The notes under the pieces are model-generated. The model saw nothing but the letters and a program-made list of their open reading frames with translations, searched no databases and was not told where the DNA came from. The position numbers and the translations under genes are program-made. A stretch of DNA of 64,000 nt from Candidatus Sulfuricurvum sp. RIFRC-1 (lineage in GTDB: Bacteria > Campylobacterota > Campylobacteria > Campylobacterales > Sulfurimonadaceae), in NCBI RefSeq assembly GCF_000310245.1, contig NC_020505.1:1336001-1400000 (forward strand). Reading direction: 5' to 3'. This document shows, one piece after another, positions 18,870 through 28,018 of the stretch (within the stretch, counting starts at the first letter, position 1; the number at the start of each line of letters is the position of its first letter).

Positions 18870-19349
18870 ATGCAACCGACAACATTTGAGTATATCCGCA
18901 TCATTACTACCCCTCTGGGCGACATGATCGCAGCCGCCGATGAGAATGCAATCATCTCGCTCGATTTCACCGAGGATGCTTCACACCTCCAAAACTCCGA
19001 TCTTCCGTTACTCCTTCGTCTGGAAGAGGAGCTAAGTGAGTATTTCGAGGGAAAACGGAAAACGTTTACCCTCCCCCTCAACCCGCAAGGAACCCCTTTT
19101 CAAAAAAGAGTATGGGAAACATTATGCACAATCGGCTACGGTGAAACGATCTCGTATGCACAAGAAGCTGAACAATTCGGAAACCCCAAAGCGATCCGTG
19201 CCGTTGCCAGTGCCAACGGTCGAAACCCCATCGCTATTGTGATCCCATGTCACCGTGTTATTGCTACAGGCGGTGGACTCGGTGGGTACAGCGGAGGAGT
19301 AGAGAAAAAAGCGTTTTTGTTGGAATTAGAGAGGAGGGTCTTAGACTAA
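18870..19349 (+). CDS. ogt: Methylated-DNA--protein-cysteine methyltransferase
   Basis: A 159-residue suicide repair protein that moves alkyl groups from O6-alkylguanine to its own cysteine. The acceptor lies in NPIAIVIPCHRVIA, and GTPFQKRVWETLCTIGYGET is the DNA-binding helix-turn-helix region. The ATG at 18870 is preceded by a likely -10 TATAAT only about ten bases away, so its mRNA leader must be very short. It is divergent from the helix-hairpin-helix gene. Confidence 0.93.
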   Translation: MQPTTFEYIRIITTPLGDMIAAADENAIISLDFTEDASHLQNSDLPLLLRLEEELSEYFEGKRKTFTLPLNPQGTPFQKRVWETLCTIGYGETISYAQEAEQFGNPKAIRAVASANGRNPIAIVIPCHRVIATGGGLGGYSGGVEKKAFLLELERRVLD

Positions 19350-19387
19350 AAGCGCATCATCACTTTCTTTAAATAAAGGAGAACAAC

Positions 19388-20095
19388 ATGTCATTTAAAA
19401 TTCATCGTGCTTCTGAGCGGGGCGTAGCAGAGCATGGCTGGCTCCATAGCCGATTTAGTTTTTCGTTTGCCGAATACCATAATAGTAATCGTATGGGATT
19501 TGGAGCCTTACGCGTTATTAATGACGATAGTATTGAGGCGGGAATGGGATTTGGAAAACATCCTCACCAAAATATGGAAATCATCTCAATTGTAACCAAA
19601 GGTTCTCTTGAGCATAAAGATTCCGAGGGAAATCATGGCATTATAAAAGCAGGAGAGATACAGTATATGAGTGCAGGCTCTGGCGTATACCATTCCGAAC
19701 ATGCCACAAGTGACGAGCCGGTTTCATTGTTTCAAATATGGATCCATCCGAACCAAAATGGGGGAAACCCGCTCTACGATCAACGCGATTTTAACCATCA
19801 TGATCAAACCAATCGATGGGTAACACTCATCAGCGGAGATGGGCGTGAAGACTCCATCACAATCAAACAAGATGCCGCCATCTATTCAGCCGAAGTGGAT
19901 GAAAATAAAATGTTATCTATCCCCCCTGTCAAAAAAGATCATGGACGATTGATCCTCGTCATCACAGGGAAAATAGAGATTAACCATCAGATTCTTGATG
20001 AGCGAGATGAGATTCAAATTACCGATGATGAGGAGTACACACTTTTAGCTCTCAGTGAGTCAAAAGTATTGCTTTTTGATGTACCGATGCATTAA
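19388..20095 (+). CDS. Pirin-family bicupin protein
   Basis: A 235-residue pirin (YhhW-like). The N-terminal cupin keeps the metal-binding residues in FGKHPHQNMEIISIV and YMSAGSGVYHSEH. The C-terminal cupin is shorter. Members bind iron and some act as quercetin dioxygenases. ATG at 19388 follows AAAGGAGAACAAC. It stands alone, with no link to nif genes. Confidence 0.92.
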   Translation: MSFKIHRASERGVAEHGWLHSRFSFSFAEYHNSNRMGFGALRVINDDSIEAGMGFGKHPHQNMEIISIVTKGSLEHKDSEGNHGIIKAGEIQYMSAGSGVYHSEHATSDEPVSLFQIWIHPNQNGGNPLYDQRDFNHHDQTNRWVTLISGDGREDSITIKQDAAIYSAEVDENKMLSIPPVKKDHGRLILVITGKIEINHQILDERDEIQITDDEEYTLLALSESKVLLFDVPMH

Positions 20096-20122
20096 ATCTG
20101 CTTAGAATCGATAAGCAATAGA

Positions 20123-20743
20123 TTACTTTTTCATCGCCATCATCAAAAAACCCGTAAATCCGGCATTGTCCTCTCCGATCAGAGGACTCACCTGCGATTT
20201 CATCTCTTCGAGTACCTTTGTGTATCTCTCGTAAAACTCGTATGTTGGGCGGGGTTTATACTCCATACCGCTGATCTCAAAAAACTTGATTATGTCCTTT
20301 GTTGTGGTCGGCTTGATAAAGAAGTCTTTGTCCCTCGCGTAATAGTACGGAATTAGCGTCACAATAGACCATTTTGCGAGTTTATAGATGCCGAGCACAT
20401 CGACGAGGATGGTAAATCCTTTCTCTTTGTTCCCGTGCAAAACCTCATACAGTCCAATAGCAAGCATATCTTGCTGCTCCATACTCATCTGTTTCACCAT
20501 ATCTCTGACTTTGGGTTTTTCAAAAAGTGAGATCAAAGAGGATTTGGAGACGATCTTTGCAAAACTCTCGCAAATTTCTTCGGTATGAACAAAACAATCA
20601 GGTGCAAACAGTTCTCTCACGCTTTGACCTATTTTTGCCGTATTATGCCGTTTAATGATCGGCAGAAGAGCTTCGTCTGCGAATCCTTTGGGGTAAAATG
20701 TAAGGAAACTTGCCTCGGCTTCTTTGAGTTTAGTTAGGTTCAT
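20123..20743 (-). CDS. Conserved hypothetical protein
   Basis: A 206-residue, mostly helical soluble protein without a domain I recognise. It starts NLTKLKEAEASFLTFYPKGF, and PYYYARDKDFFIKPTTTKD lies in the centre. The coding pattern (third-position composition, clean start with AGAAAAAGAGATTCT upstream) supports a real gene. It lies 14 bases downstream of an acetyltransferase gene on the same strand, so the two may be cotranscribed. Confidence 0.6.
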   Translation of the reverse strand: MNLTKLKEAEASFLTFYPKGFADEALLPIIKRHNTAKIGQSVRELFAPDCFVHTEEICESFAKIVSKSSLISLFEKPKVRDMVKQMSMEQQDMLAIGLYEVLHGNKEKGFTILVDVLGIYKLAKWSIVTLIPYYYARDKDFFIKPTTTKDIIKFFEISGMEYKPRPTYEFYERYTKVLEEMKSQVSPLIGEDNAGFTGFLMMAMKK

Positions 20744-20757
20744 AGAATCTCTTTTTC

Positions 20758-21204
20758 TTATACAATTTCTTTTGTACTATCCATTACCCATGCCGACGGA
20801 TGTTGCGTAAAGCCGATTTTTGGATAATATTCTATTGCCGCAGGAGCAGAGAGTAAAATCACTTTGCATTTGCTTCCTAACTGTTCCCTCACTTTTCGGA
20901 TAAGCATTTTTCCAATCCCGTGAGATTGAAAGCTCACATCTACCGCCAAATCCGACAAATAACAGCAATAACTATAGTCTGTAACGGCTCGTGCCACCCC
21001 TACAATTTTATCATCCATAACTGCCGTAACAATAATGTCGGCATTTTCGATCATGCTCTCAATACATTCCAAATCATCGACAGGTCTGCGTTCTCCCAAT
21101 CTGGAACGGACAAGGATGTCAATAAATTCTTCGGTAGATATATTTGTAGTTAGTTGGTAAGTAATAGGCAAAAAAAACTCCTGTTTTTTATCGTCCTCCA
21201 TCAT
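20758..21204 (-). CDS. GNAT-family N-acetyltransferase
   Basis: A 148-residue single-domain GNAT protein. The acetyl-CoA binding loop is DVSFQSHGIGKMLIRKVREQ (about residues 89-108), preceded by the strand CCYLSDLAVDV, and the end is PAAIEYYPKIGFTQHPSAW. The substrate is unknown. The start may be at 21204 or one codon later, with AAAAAAGG upstream. Confidence 0.85.
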   Translation of the reverse strand: MMEDDKKQEFFLPITYQLTTNISTEEFIDILVRSRLGERRPVDDLECIESMIENADIIVTAVMDDKIVGVARAVTDYSYCCYLSDLAVDVSFQSHGIGKMLIRKVREQLGSKCKVILLSAPAAIEYYPKIGFTQHPSAWVMDSTKEIV

Positions 21205-21304
21205 CCTTTTTTCCTTATCGACATATATTTCATAAATTTTACTGTGAAATTATTAAAGTTTTAAAGGATTTTATAGTTCTCACACTGCCGATTCGTTTTA
21301 AAAC

Positions 21305-21898
21305 TCACCGTTCGCCCTGAGCTTGTCGAAGGGTGAAATCTCTTTTCTTCAAATAGGAGACATGCTTATTGAATTTTTTAAACAAATCAATATTTTTCTC
21401 TTTTAGGATATAGGGTTTTAACCTATCCACGCCGAAATAACGTAAAAGCAACACTATTCGCTCATCGTTATAGTTTGAGAGCATTATCGAAATTAAGGTG
21501 GAAACTTCATAAACGTGACCATTTTCAACACTGTAAAACAGTTCATTACCAAATATTTGTTTATCCAATGTAATCTGTTTTTGAGACGGTGCAACGATAG
21601 GTTTTATCAAAGCATTTTGCAGAGTATTTTGCTCAGATTTTGCCCTCTCTTTTGCACTCTCAAACTCAAACCCGTCAAGAAATTTTGTATACTCAATGCT
21701 CTTGTTAAGGCTATTTAAAATAAGGAGGAAATTTTCCAATGAGATTTTCCCCTCTTGTTCAAAATGTCTGTATGTAGCGTATTTCAAACCGACAAAATCT
21801 GCAAACTCTTTTTGTGTTAGACCCACTGCAATACGTTCATTTCGTACCGATCTTTTACTCTGCTTGAGTAACTCATCAATTTTGTAGGATATTGTCAT
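21305..21898 (-). CDS. XRE-family helix-turn-helix protein with repeat-encoded C-terminus
   Basis: A 197-residue protein with a Cro/C1-type helix-turn-helix (RIAVGLTQKEFADFVGLKYA, about residues 22-41) and a helical C-terminal region. The last eight residues LRQAQGER and the stop codon come from a half copy of the REP-type repeat seen at 2481 and 11759, so the natural end of the gene was probably replaced by the insertion. It could be the antitoxin or regulator of a lost downstream partner. ATG at 21898 is the likely start. Confidence 0.6.
   Translation of the reverse strand: MTISYKIDELLKQSKRSVRNERIAVGLTQKEFADFVGLKYATYRHFEQEGKISLENFLLILNSLNKSIEYTKFLDGFEFESAKERAKSEQNTLQNALIKPIVAPSQKQITLDKQIFGNELFYSVENGHVYEVSTLISIMLSNYNDERIVLLLRYFGVDRLKPYILKEKNIDLFKKFNKHVSYLKKRDFTLRQAQGER
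21306..21336. repeat. Half copy of REP-type repeat inside the 3' end of the XRE gene
   Basis: CACCGTTCGCCCTGAGCTTG followed by TCGAAGGGTGA. It equals one arm of the inverted repeats at 2481-2541 and 11759-11820. Confidence 0.85.
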
Positions 21899-22049
21899 TT
21901 TCTTAATATTTCCTGCCAATTATCAATATTTTGTTAATTATATATATTTTAAGCAGTAATAGCAAGCTAATTACTATTATTTAATTAATTAACAAATGCA
22001 GCTAAAATAATTTTCTCTCGAACAAACTTGCGACGCTAATAATGTTCGA

Positions 22050-22475
22050 TCAGTATACCCGATACGCTAAAAATGCAAAAACCAACCCCATAGACAGTGC
22101 AAACGGAGTATAAAAACGGGTGTCATAGTATGCAAATTCGGATGATTTTATTTTTTTGAACAAACCGACGGCATTAAACTCACCAATACCTCGGAGGGTA
22201 AATATTCCCGATAGTATCCACCCGCTGATAATGAAATACTCACGATATGACGATGAAGAGAGATCATAAAAATAGAGTACATATGCGATCATCGCAAACC
22301 CAAACAAAGCTATTCCCACGATAACTGTCGCTATCTTGCCGGGATTTATTAATCTATTTCCGTCCTTTGTCGGTACTGCAATATCCATCCCGACCTTTCC
22401 ACCCAATGCCCAATAAAAATGGAGCAATCCGATCAGGCTCAATGCTAAAATGGATAGAATGGTTATAATGGTCAT
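22050..22475 (-). CDS. DUF3995-like small membrane protein
   Basis: A 141-residue protein with four predicted membrane segments (ITILSILALSLIGLLHFYWA, IATVIVGIALFGFAMIAYVL, a third near residue 90 and a fourth at the C-terminus FALSMGLVFAFLAYRVY). The LHFYWALGGK start is typical of the DUF3995 family. Function is unknown. It overlaps the transglutaminase gene by four bases (ATGA) and is probably cotranscribed. Confidence 0.7.
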   Translation of the reverse strand: MTIITILSILALSLIGLLHFYWALGGKVGMDIAVPTKDGNRLINPGKIATVIVGIALFGFAMIAYVLYFYDLSSSSYREYFIISGWILSGIFTLRGIGEFNAVGLFKKIKSSEFAYYDTRFYTPFALSMGLVFAFLAYRVY

Positions 22476-23068
22476 TTGATTATTCTAATATCCGGAAAAT
22501 TCCCAATCATTTCAGCGTAATTTTTTCGGGTTTTTAGCGCTTCGACGACAACATCCAACGGCTCGGCATACAAATCGGGTAAATCATATTCATTCTCACC
22601 TAATTCAAACGCCAGTTTCTCATGGGGCGGAGTAAACTGCGCATCTACCCCCGCTTTATTTCCCCGTGCATCGATGCGATACCAACCGTAATCTTTTAGA
22701 TACACGGCATTAAGTCCGTGTAGGCAATCAATATCCTCAACGTATTCCGAACAACTTAGCCGTTGATAACACAGAGCAGTCGGGATATTGTTGGCACGTA
22801 ATAACGCGGCTAAAATGTGACTTTTGGCATAACACCATCCCGTCCCCTGTTCAAGGACTTCGCTCGCACTGCATGTAGTAATCCCCTCACCTGCATCACC
22901 CGTGTGACGAATCTCATCACGGACAAACTCGAAACAGCGTTTGGCGATTTCAGTGTCACTGTTGCACCCTTCAGCTAATTCACGAGCTTTAGCCGCGACA
23001 GAGGGGTGGTCGAAGTTGATAATAACAGAATTTTTTAGATATTGATTTAAATTAGTAGGTTGATTCAT
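22472..23068 (-). CDS. Transglutaminase-like cysteine peptidase family protein
   Basis: A 198-residue protein with the transglutaminase core. The cysteine is in QGTGWCYAKSHILAALL, the histidine in DCLHGLNAVYL and the aspartate in WYRIDARGNK, a full Cys-His-Asp triad. It has no signal peptide, so it is cytoplasmic. Related proteins act as amidases or peptidases, with no firm substrate. It forms a two-gene unit with the DUF3995-like membrane protein. Confidence 0.85.
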   Translation of the reverse strand: MNQPTNLNQYLKNSVIINFDHPSVAAKARELAEGCNSDTEIAKRCFEFVRDEIRHTGDAGEGITTCSASEVLEQGTGWCYAKSHILAALLRANNIPTALCYQRLSCSEYVEDIDCLHGLNAVYLKDYGWYRIDARGNKAGVDAQFTPPHEKLAFELGENEYDLPDLYAEPLDVVVEALKTRKNYAEMIGNFPDIRIIK

Positions 23069-23161
23069 CTTTTTTTACTCCATCTTACTTCAATTTTAGC
23101 AGATTATCAGATGAAAGCATACAAACCAGCAAATTCTCCTATTTGATGACCCGATCTTGAT

Positions 23162-23575
23162 CTAGATTTCAGAATCCTTTTCATCTCTGATCGTAAAGTT
23201 CGCAAATGCACCTTCGACGCTCATCGTATTTTTATACTTTGTTGCCGTTAATCTCACCTTTTTTGTTTCCAAATTACAAACCGCAATACGAAAATTCGAT
23301 CCCATAAAAGGTTCCACAATGCAGACAATATTCCCCTCTACTTCGCGTGTCGCATGTATTATCCCTTGTAAATTATGAAAAAAATACTTAGGATAGCTTA
23401 GTGGAGTTATTTCGACAACCTCAGAATATCTTTTTTTATCCAGCGTACTCGCAATGGTCATAGCATCCTCAAAATTATCAAACTGTATACACCAATCATC
23501 AAATATTTTATTAAAATGGTTTAAATCCTCATCCAAAAACCCGCCTGCCGGAGATTGCAAAGCATAAATACTCAC
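23162..23575 (-). CDS. Hypothetical protein
   Basis: A 137-residue protein with no recognised family. It is mixed alpha/beta with DNFEDAMTIASTLDKKRYSE and IVCIVEPFMGSNFRIAVCNL. It overlaps the upstream EamA transporter gene by four bases on the same strand (ATGA), which argues that it is a real, cotranscribed gene. Confidence 0.5.
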   Translation of the reverse strand: MSIYALQSPAGGFLDEDLNHFNKIFDDWCIQFDNFEDAMTIASTLDKKRYSEVVEITPLSYPKYFFHNLQGIIHATREVEGNIVCIVEPFMGSNFRIAVCNLETKKVRLTATKYKNTMSVEGAFANFTIRDEKDSEI

Positions 23576-24462
23576 GTAGCTCCTTTCGCTTTTCTCATAT
23601 TAAACAGTATCACCGCCATAAATGCCATCAAACATCCAAAAAGTGTGGAAATTGCCAACGTTTCACCGTACACGACCCAGCTCGACACGATAGCCCCCAC
23701 GGGGACGATAAACATAAACACCCCAGTTCGGTGCGCCCCTACTTTCCCCGCTGATACGAAATAAAGCGCCGTGCTAAACGTCCCCGGAATCACCCCGATA
23801 AAAAGGATTGTCCACCAAAACACCTCATCGTACGCCCCGAAATCAAACGGACGGTGCGGCAGGGCAAAGAGCATATTGATAAACGTCGTGATACCGAAAA
23901 CGACCAACGTATAAAACATCAGATCGGCTCGCTTGGCGGCTTTTTGAGAGACCACTGTGACCAATCCCCACACAACCGCACATCCGAGAAAATAAGCGCT
24001 ATCGATATTCAAAAACGCGAAACCTTCAAACGGGACACGAAGCAAAATTAGAGCACCTAAAATTCCGATGGAGAGGGCACCGATTTGACGGGTTGAAACC
24101 TTCGTCCCTAAAAATGAGATCGAGAGAATATAGGTGATGATCGGGGCAAGAGACGTAACCATCGTCCCTCCGTAGCCCGCATCGCCGTGGGAAAGTCCCG
24201 CGAAAAAAAGATAATTAAACAACGATGTTAATATCCCCGCGATCACCATGTACATTAAACCTTTTCGGTCTGTTTTGAGGGGTGTTTTTAAATACCAAAT
24301 GATAGGGATGATGCTGATAAAAGAGATCGCATAACGCCAAAAAGCGGCAACTTCCGCATTGGAGTGTTCCGCCGCAACCTTCCCCGCCGTCCACGCAAAC
24401 CCCCAAAAGAGCATTGCGACAACCATGCCGATTAAATAGATATTTGTAGATTCTTTTTTCAT
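23572..24462 (-). CDS. EamA/DMT-family transporter
   Basis: A 296-residue inner-membrane protein with ten predicted helices in two EamA repeats (GMVVAMLFWGFAWTAGKVAA at the start; VPVGAIVSSWVVYGETLAIS in the second repeat). It is a putative metabolite exporter of the drug/metabolite transporter superfamily, substrate unknown. I chose the ATG at 24462; an open frame continues upstream without membrane-protein features. Confidence 0.85.
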   Translation of the reverse strand: MKKESTNIYLIGMVVAMLFWGFAWTAGKVAAEHSNAEVAAFWRYAISFISIIPIIWYLKTPLKTDRKGLMYMVIAGILTSLFNYLFFAGLSHGDAGYGGTMVTSLAPIITYILSISFLGTKVSTRQIGALSIGILGALILLRVPFEGFAFLNIDSAYFLGCAVVWGLVTVVSQKAAKRADLMFYTLVVFGITTFINMLFALPHRPFDFGAYDEVFWWTILFIGVIPGTFSTALYFVSAGKVGAHRTGVFMFIVPVGAIVSSWVVYGETLAISTLFGCLMAFMAVILFNMRKAKGAT

Positions 24463-24541
24463 GGCGTGATTGTGCGACTTTTTGGCTTTGAGGTGGGTGA
24501 ATTTAATTTTTAATTTAGAAATTATATTAAGAACTGTAAAA

Positions 24542-25087
24542 CTATGCAGAAATAAAAGATTTTTCTTTTGTTTCGTCGTTCGAAGCACTCAGAATCTGTT
24601 CTAAAAAGCCTATCTCAGCGATCCCCGATTTTTGCTCATCATTGCGAACACTCTGCATTTGCTCCAACATTTCAGAGCTCATGAGCATTTCACTCTCTTT
24701 GCCCTTTTTCTCTTCCTCTGCTTTTTGTGTCTCCATCATCTCCTCGATGAGTTGCTTTTTAAAGTCACTTACCATTTTGTTTATGTCCATCGGGATTTCG
24801 GGGTTTTTCTCTTTTTCTTTCAGTAGTTTTGCACGGTACTCTTCGACAAGGGCTTTGATCTTTTCTTCGTCCAGTTCTTTGAGAAAAACAGCGGCACCTT
24901 TGGTGCGCAAGTCATCTTTAAACTTGCTCAGTTCATTATCTTCGGCATTGATCTCATCGCGTGTTTTATACTCTTGTGCTGGATAAAACTGTGCAATCAA
25001 TGCCGCATAATCTTGATCGATACTCTCATCATTAGGTATGCAGGGTAACGAATTGAGCGACGTATTGAGAACAGAGGCTACATTCAT
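24542..25087 (-). CDS. Hypothetical coiled-coil protein
   Basis: A 181-residue, highly charged helical protein. A long coiled coil lies about residues 60-150 (KIKALVEEYRAKLLKEKEKN, EEMMETQKAEEEKKGKESEM). No domain is recognised. ATG at 25087 follows TTGGAGATTATC. It is a single gene, with no link to its neighbours. Confidence 0.6.
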   Translation of the reverse strand: MNVASVLNTSLNSLPCIPNDESIDQDYAALIAQFYPAQEYKTRDEINAEDNELSKFKDDLRTKGAAVFLKELDEEKIKALVEEYRAKLLKEKEKNPEIPMDINKMVSDFKKQLIEEMMETQKAEEEKKGKESEMLMSSEMLEQMQSVRNDEQKSGIAEIGFLEQILSASNDETKEKSFISA

Positions 25088-25189
25088 GATAATCTCCAAA
25101 CGTGATTTTAGTACTTATAACAAGCAAAAATCGTTCTCTAATGTGATAAAAACGTAGTACAATTTAGCATTACAATCCAAAGGGATACC

Positions 25190-25732
25190 ATGCGCCTATT
25201 ATCAATCATTTCGGCTCTTTTAATCGCGGGGGGTTCTTCGCTCTTTGCCGATAACTTCACCTTAAAAAGTGAAAACTTACTGGGGCAGCTCACCAAAACT
25301 CAGGAGTTTTCTGGATTTGAATGCGATGGGAAAAATATCTCACCCGAACTGCACTGGAGCGATGCCCCGAAGGGAACAAAGAGTTTTGCGGTAACGGTCT
25401 ATGACCCCGATGCGCCGACGGGAAGCGGCTGGTGGCATTGGGTTGTATTTAATATCCCATCATCCGTGACATCGATTCCTGAAAACTTTGGTGATACTAC
25501 GAAAAAGCAACCGATTAGTGCAATCCAAAGCATCACCGATTTCGGCAAAGCGGGATTCGGAGGAGCCTGCCCGCCAAAAGGGGACAAACCTCATCGCTAT
25601 ATGTTCACCGTTCATGCTCTCGATGTAGACCATCTCGATTTAGATGATAAAGCTTCTGCCGCATTGGTGGGATATATGCTCGGAATGCACACGATCGCCA
25701 AATCGACTCTGATATCGTATTACGGGAGATAA
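25190..25732 (+). CDS. YbhB/YbcL family (PEBP) periplasmic protein
   Basis: A 180-residue PEBP-fold protein with a signal peptide (LLSIISALLIAGGSSLFA). The ligand-site motifs are SFAVTVYDPDAPTGSGWWHW and GGACPPKGDKPHRYMFTVHA. The family is called Raf-kinase-inhibitor-like, but its bacterial role is unknown. ATG at 25190 follows AAAGGGATACC. It lies seven bases before the arylamine acetyltransferase gene and is probably cotranscribed. Confidence 0.9.
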   Translation: MRLLSIISALLIAGGSSLFADNFTLKSENLLGQLTKTQEFSGFECDGKNISPELHWSDAPKGTKSFAVTVYDPDAPTGSGWWHWVVFNIPSSVTSIPENFGDTTKKQPISAIQSITDFGKAGFGGACPPKGDKPHRYMFTVHALDVDHLDLDDKASAALVGYMLGMHTIAKSTLISYYGR

Positions 25733-25738
25733 AGAAGA

Positions 25739-26488
25739 ATGACCGCATCCAACTTCTCCCTCTCCGACTATCTCCGCCGTATCAACTACAACGGTCAAAC
25801 ACGCCCTGATCTATCAACCCTCACGGCACTGATGTCTGCTCAGCTCCAATCGGTTCCGTTTGAGAATACCGAAGTCCAAGCAGGTCGTATCCCCTCTCTC
25901 ATCCCTGAAGAAATCACTACAAAAATTATCATGAATGGACGCGGGGGCTATTGCTACGAAGTCAACGGTTTGTTTGCTATGGCGCTCAATGCCATCGGAT
26001 TTGAGTACTATTTTGCAGGGGCACGTCCCATGTTCTACCCCTCGCGCCGTCCCAAAACTCATCTCGTCGTCATCGTCACCATCGAGGGAGAAAATTACCT
26101 CTGCGACACAGGATTCGGAGGGTATGGTCTGCGTGAGCCGATCAAAGTAGCCGATGGAGAAATCGTAGAACAAAACGGTGATCGATTTCGTCTGGAGTTG
26201 ATTCAGGGTGAATACGTACTGAGTTCGTGGGTTAATGGTGAATGGGCACCGCAATACGGCTTTGCCCTTGTCCCTCAGGAGTGGATCGAATTTAGCCTCG
26301 CCAACTATTTTAACGCAACACATCCCGATACCATTTTTACCCAAAAGAAGCTCGCGGTGATGCAAACACCAAACGGGCGGAAAATATTGGTGGATGATAC
26401 GTTAAAAGTGATTGAAAACGGGGTAATTAAAGAAGAGAGTATCGAGTATTCACAAGCGCTGAGTGAATACTATAATCTTAGCGTGTGA
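25739..26488 (+). CDS. nat: Arylamine N-acetyltransferase
   Basis: A 249-residue NAT enzyme that moves acetyl from acetyl-CoA to arylamines and hydrazines. The catalytic cysteine is in MNGRGGYCYEVNGLFA, the histidine in KTHLVVIVTIEG and the aspartate in CDTGFGGYGL, a complete triad. Its last bases overlap the convergent gene at 26478. It is cargo, not nif. Confidence 0.92.
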   Translation: MTASNFSLSDYLRRINYNGQTRPDLSTLTALMSAQLQSVPFENTEVQAGRIPSLIPEEITTKIIMNGRGGYCYEVNGLFAMALNAIGFEYYFAGARPMFYPSRRPKTHLVVIVTIEGENYLCDTGFGGYGLREPIKVADGEIVEQNGDRFRLELIQGEYVLSSWVNGEWAPQYGFALVPQEWIEFSLANYFNATHPDTIFTQKKLAVMQTPNGRKILVDDTLKVIENGVIKEESIEYSQALSEYYNLSV

Positions 26489-26819
26489 GTTCCGCTATGA
26501 GGAGTGAGCCTCGCACCGAAGCTTTAAACGTTTTCATTTTTTCTTGGGTGATGATCGCCATAGCCATTTCCCGCTCTTTTTTGATACGTGTAAAAAGAGT
26601 TGCGGTAGGAGTATCACGCGCCTCACGGATCAAGAGATAAACTTCCTCATCAAAGATTGCACTGATGTAAGGTGGCAAAGCATCATACAAAGCCATAAAA
26701 ACAGCTCGTTGTTCCTCATCCATCTTACACGAATCGTCGGTAATTTTCAGAGCAACGGTCACGGCACAATCACGTGCAAAGATATCGAGATCGTGCGCCA
26801 CTTTCTCGATGGGTTTCAT
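26478..26819 (-). CDS. Hypothetical protein at the end of the ferredoxin/NifX operon
   Basis: A 113-residue helical protein I cannot assign (start KPIEKVAHDLDIFARDCAVT, then ALPPYISAIFDEEVYLLIRE). ATG at 26819 follows AGGGTGAGT; a GTG two codons earlier overlaps the previous stop. It follows the second ferredoxin without a gap and should be transcribed from the variant sigma-54 site at 28019, so a nitrogen-fixation role is inferred from context alone. Confidence 0.55.
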   Translation of the reverse strand: MKPIEKVAHDLDIFARDCAVTVALKITDDSCKMDEEQRAVFMALYDALPPYISAIFDEEVYLLIREARDTPTATLFTRIKKEREMAMAIITQEKMKTFKASVRGSLLIAELTR

Positions 26820-26821
26820 AC

Positions 26822-27217
26822 TCACCCTACTTCTTCGAGATCTTCCGGACCTTCTTGAACGATATGCCCGACACCGCGCATCTCATTTGGGATATCTTTA
26901 CGGTATTTTTTCTCTCGGAATGACGGAGATTTAGGGACACCGTTTTTCTCTGCGAGTTTGTAGATTTCTCCATTTAGGAAATGCGCATCAAACTCTTTGG
27001 TAAAGGGCATATCCCACGTGATACATCCGATACTAGGGCAAATCGCCGCACATTGCGGATCATCATACACACCGACACACTCGATACACTTCTCAGGAGC
27101 CACGTAATAACGTTTGTTCCCTGTCGGATTGTTCATATCATCTACGATCGCATTGACCGGACATTGTTGCAAACACGCATCACACGTGATGCAGGTATCA
27201 TCGATAATTACAGACAT
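26822..27217 (-). CDS. 2[4Fe-4S] ferredoxin, nif-type (second of operon)
   Basis: A 131-residue ferredoxin with DTCITCDACLQQCPVNAI (first cluster) and CIECVGVYDDPQCAAICP (second cluster with an eight-residue insertion, as in FdxB/FdxN-type nif ferredoxins). A 60-residue C-terminal tail follows. It could pass electrons to the NifB radical SAM step or to another cofactor-assembly enzyme. ATG at 27217 follows AAGGAGATAAA and overlaps the end of the NifX-like gene by ten bases. Confidence 0.85.
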   Translation of the reverse strand: MSVIIDDTCITCDACLQQCPVNAIVDDMNNPTGNKRYYVAPEKCIECVGVYDDPQCAAICPSIGCITWDMPFTKEFDAHFLNGEIYKLAEKNGVPKSPSFREKKYRKDIPNEMRGVGHIVQEGPEDLEEVG

Positions 27218-27597
27218 TTTATCTCCTTGTCTTTTGTGGTGTGTACTATTCTTTGTAACCACGGCGGCGGATTGCCTAATAACAGCTCTTGAAGCTTTAC
27301 AATCGTCTCATCGATTCGATCGTTCTCTCCGGAGCGCATCGGATATATTTTGGAAGCCAATACCATTTTTGAGGCGGTAGGGCCGATTTGAGAGCAGTAC
27401 ATAATGTCTGCTTCTTTGACCGTACTGATTTTATAGGCGAGCTTTTCGTGTTCGTCTTCGATCGCGTCTTGGGAACTGTCTAGCGTTTTAATAAACTCTG
27501 CGTTATCCTCAGTGATACGATAAAGCTCAAAACTCTTCGACCAGCCAAAGTGCTGATTGACCGTTACACCATCCGATGAAGCAAACGCGATAAGCAT
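27208..27597 (-). CDS. NifX/NifB-C-family cofactor-binding protein
   Basis: A 129-residue protein starting LIAFASSDGVTVNQHFGWSK, the cofactor-binding loop of the NifX/NafY fold. It has IMYCSQIGPTASKMVLASKI in the centre and LLGNPPPWLQRIV at the end. The NPPPW tail is shared with the NifX at 61405, so the two are close paralogs. It would carry NifB-co or a related precursor. It lies between two ferredoxin genes in one operon. Confidence 0.85.
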   Translation of the reverse strand: MLIAFASSDGVTVNQHFGWSKSFELYRITEDNAEFIKTLDSSQDAIEDEHEKLAYKISTVKEADIMYCSQIGPTASKMVLASKIYPMRSGENDRIDETIVKLQELLLGNPPPWLQRIVHTTKDKEIKCL

Positions 27598-27608
27598 CCT
27601 ATATCCTT

Positions 27609-27983
27609 TTAAACCGCTACCGCTTCACGCGCTTCGCGAGCTGCAATAGTGATGTCATCACGGAAGGTTTGCGGAGAAACTTCCGGTGAGAGAAGACCAC
27701 GCTTTTTGCTGGTGCTGATCACATACTCAGAACTGTTGACATAATAATCATTGTAATCTTCCGTATATGGCATATCCCAAACGATACATCCCTCTGTTGG
27801 ACAGGCCGCTGCACAAGCAGGTGTTGAAGCATGACCGACACACTCGATACATTTTTCCGGTTTTACATAAGTAAATTCCCAATCCTCACGCGGAGAATCT
27901 CCCTCACTTGCGATTGCACTTACAGGGCACTCATCGATACAGGCATCACAGTTAATACAAGAATCAGTAATCATTACAGCCAT
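27609..27983 (-). CDS. 2[4Fe-4S] ferredoxin, nif-type (first of operon)
   Basis: A 124-residue ferredoxin with DSCINCDACIDECPVSAI and KCIECVGHASTPACAAACP, followed by a C-terminal extension of about 55 residues that the second ferredoxin (26822) shares. The open frame extends far upstream, but ATG at 27983 has the ribosome site AAGGAGTCTATT and starts directly at the ferredoxin fold (AVMITDSCINCD). It is the first gene of a four-gene operon with a good variant sigma-54 site. Confidence 0.88.
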   Translation of the reverse strand: MAVMITDSCINCDACIDECPVSAIASEGDSPREDWEFTYVKPEKCIECVGHASTPACAAACPTEGCIVWDMPYTEDYNDYYVNSSEYVISTSKKRGLLSPEVSPQTFRDDITIAAREAREAVAV

Positions 27984-28018
27984 AATAGACTCCTTAGTTG
28001 TTTTGATAAAATCATCTA

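Noticed and set aside
22016-22034. TCGAACAAACTTGC as another member of the sigma-54 set
   Set aside because: The spacing is one base short, and it lies downstream of the gene on the minus strand, with no plus-strand gene following.
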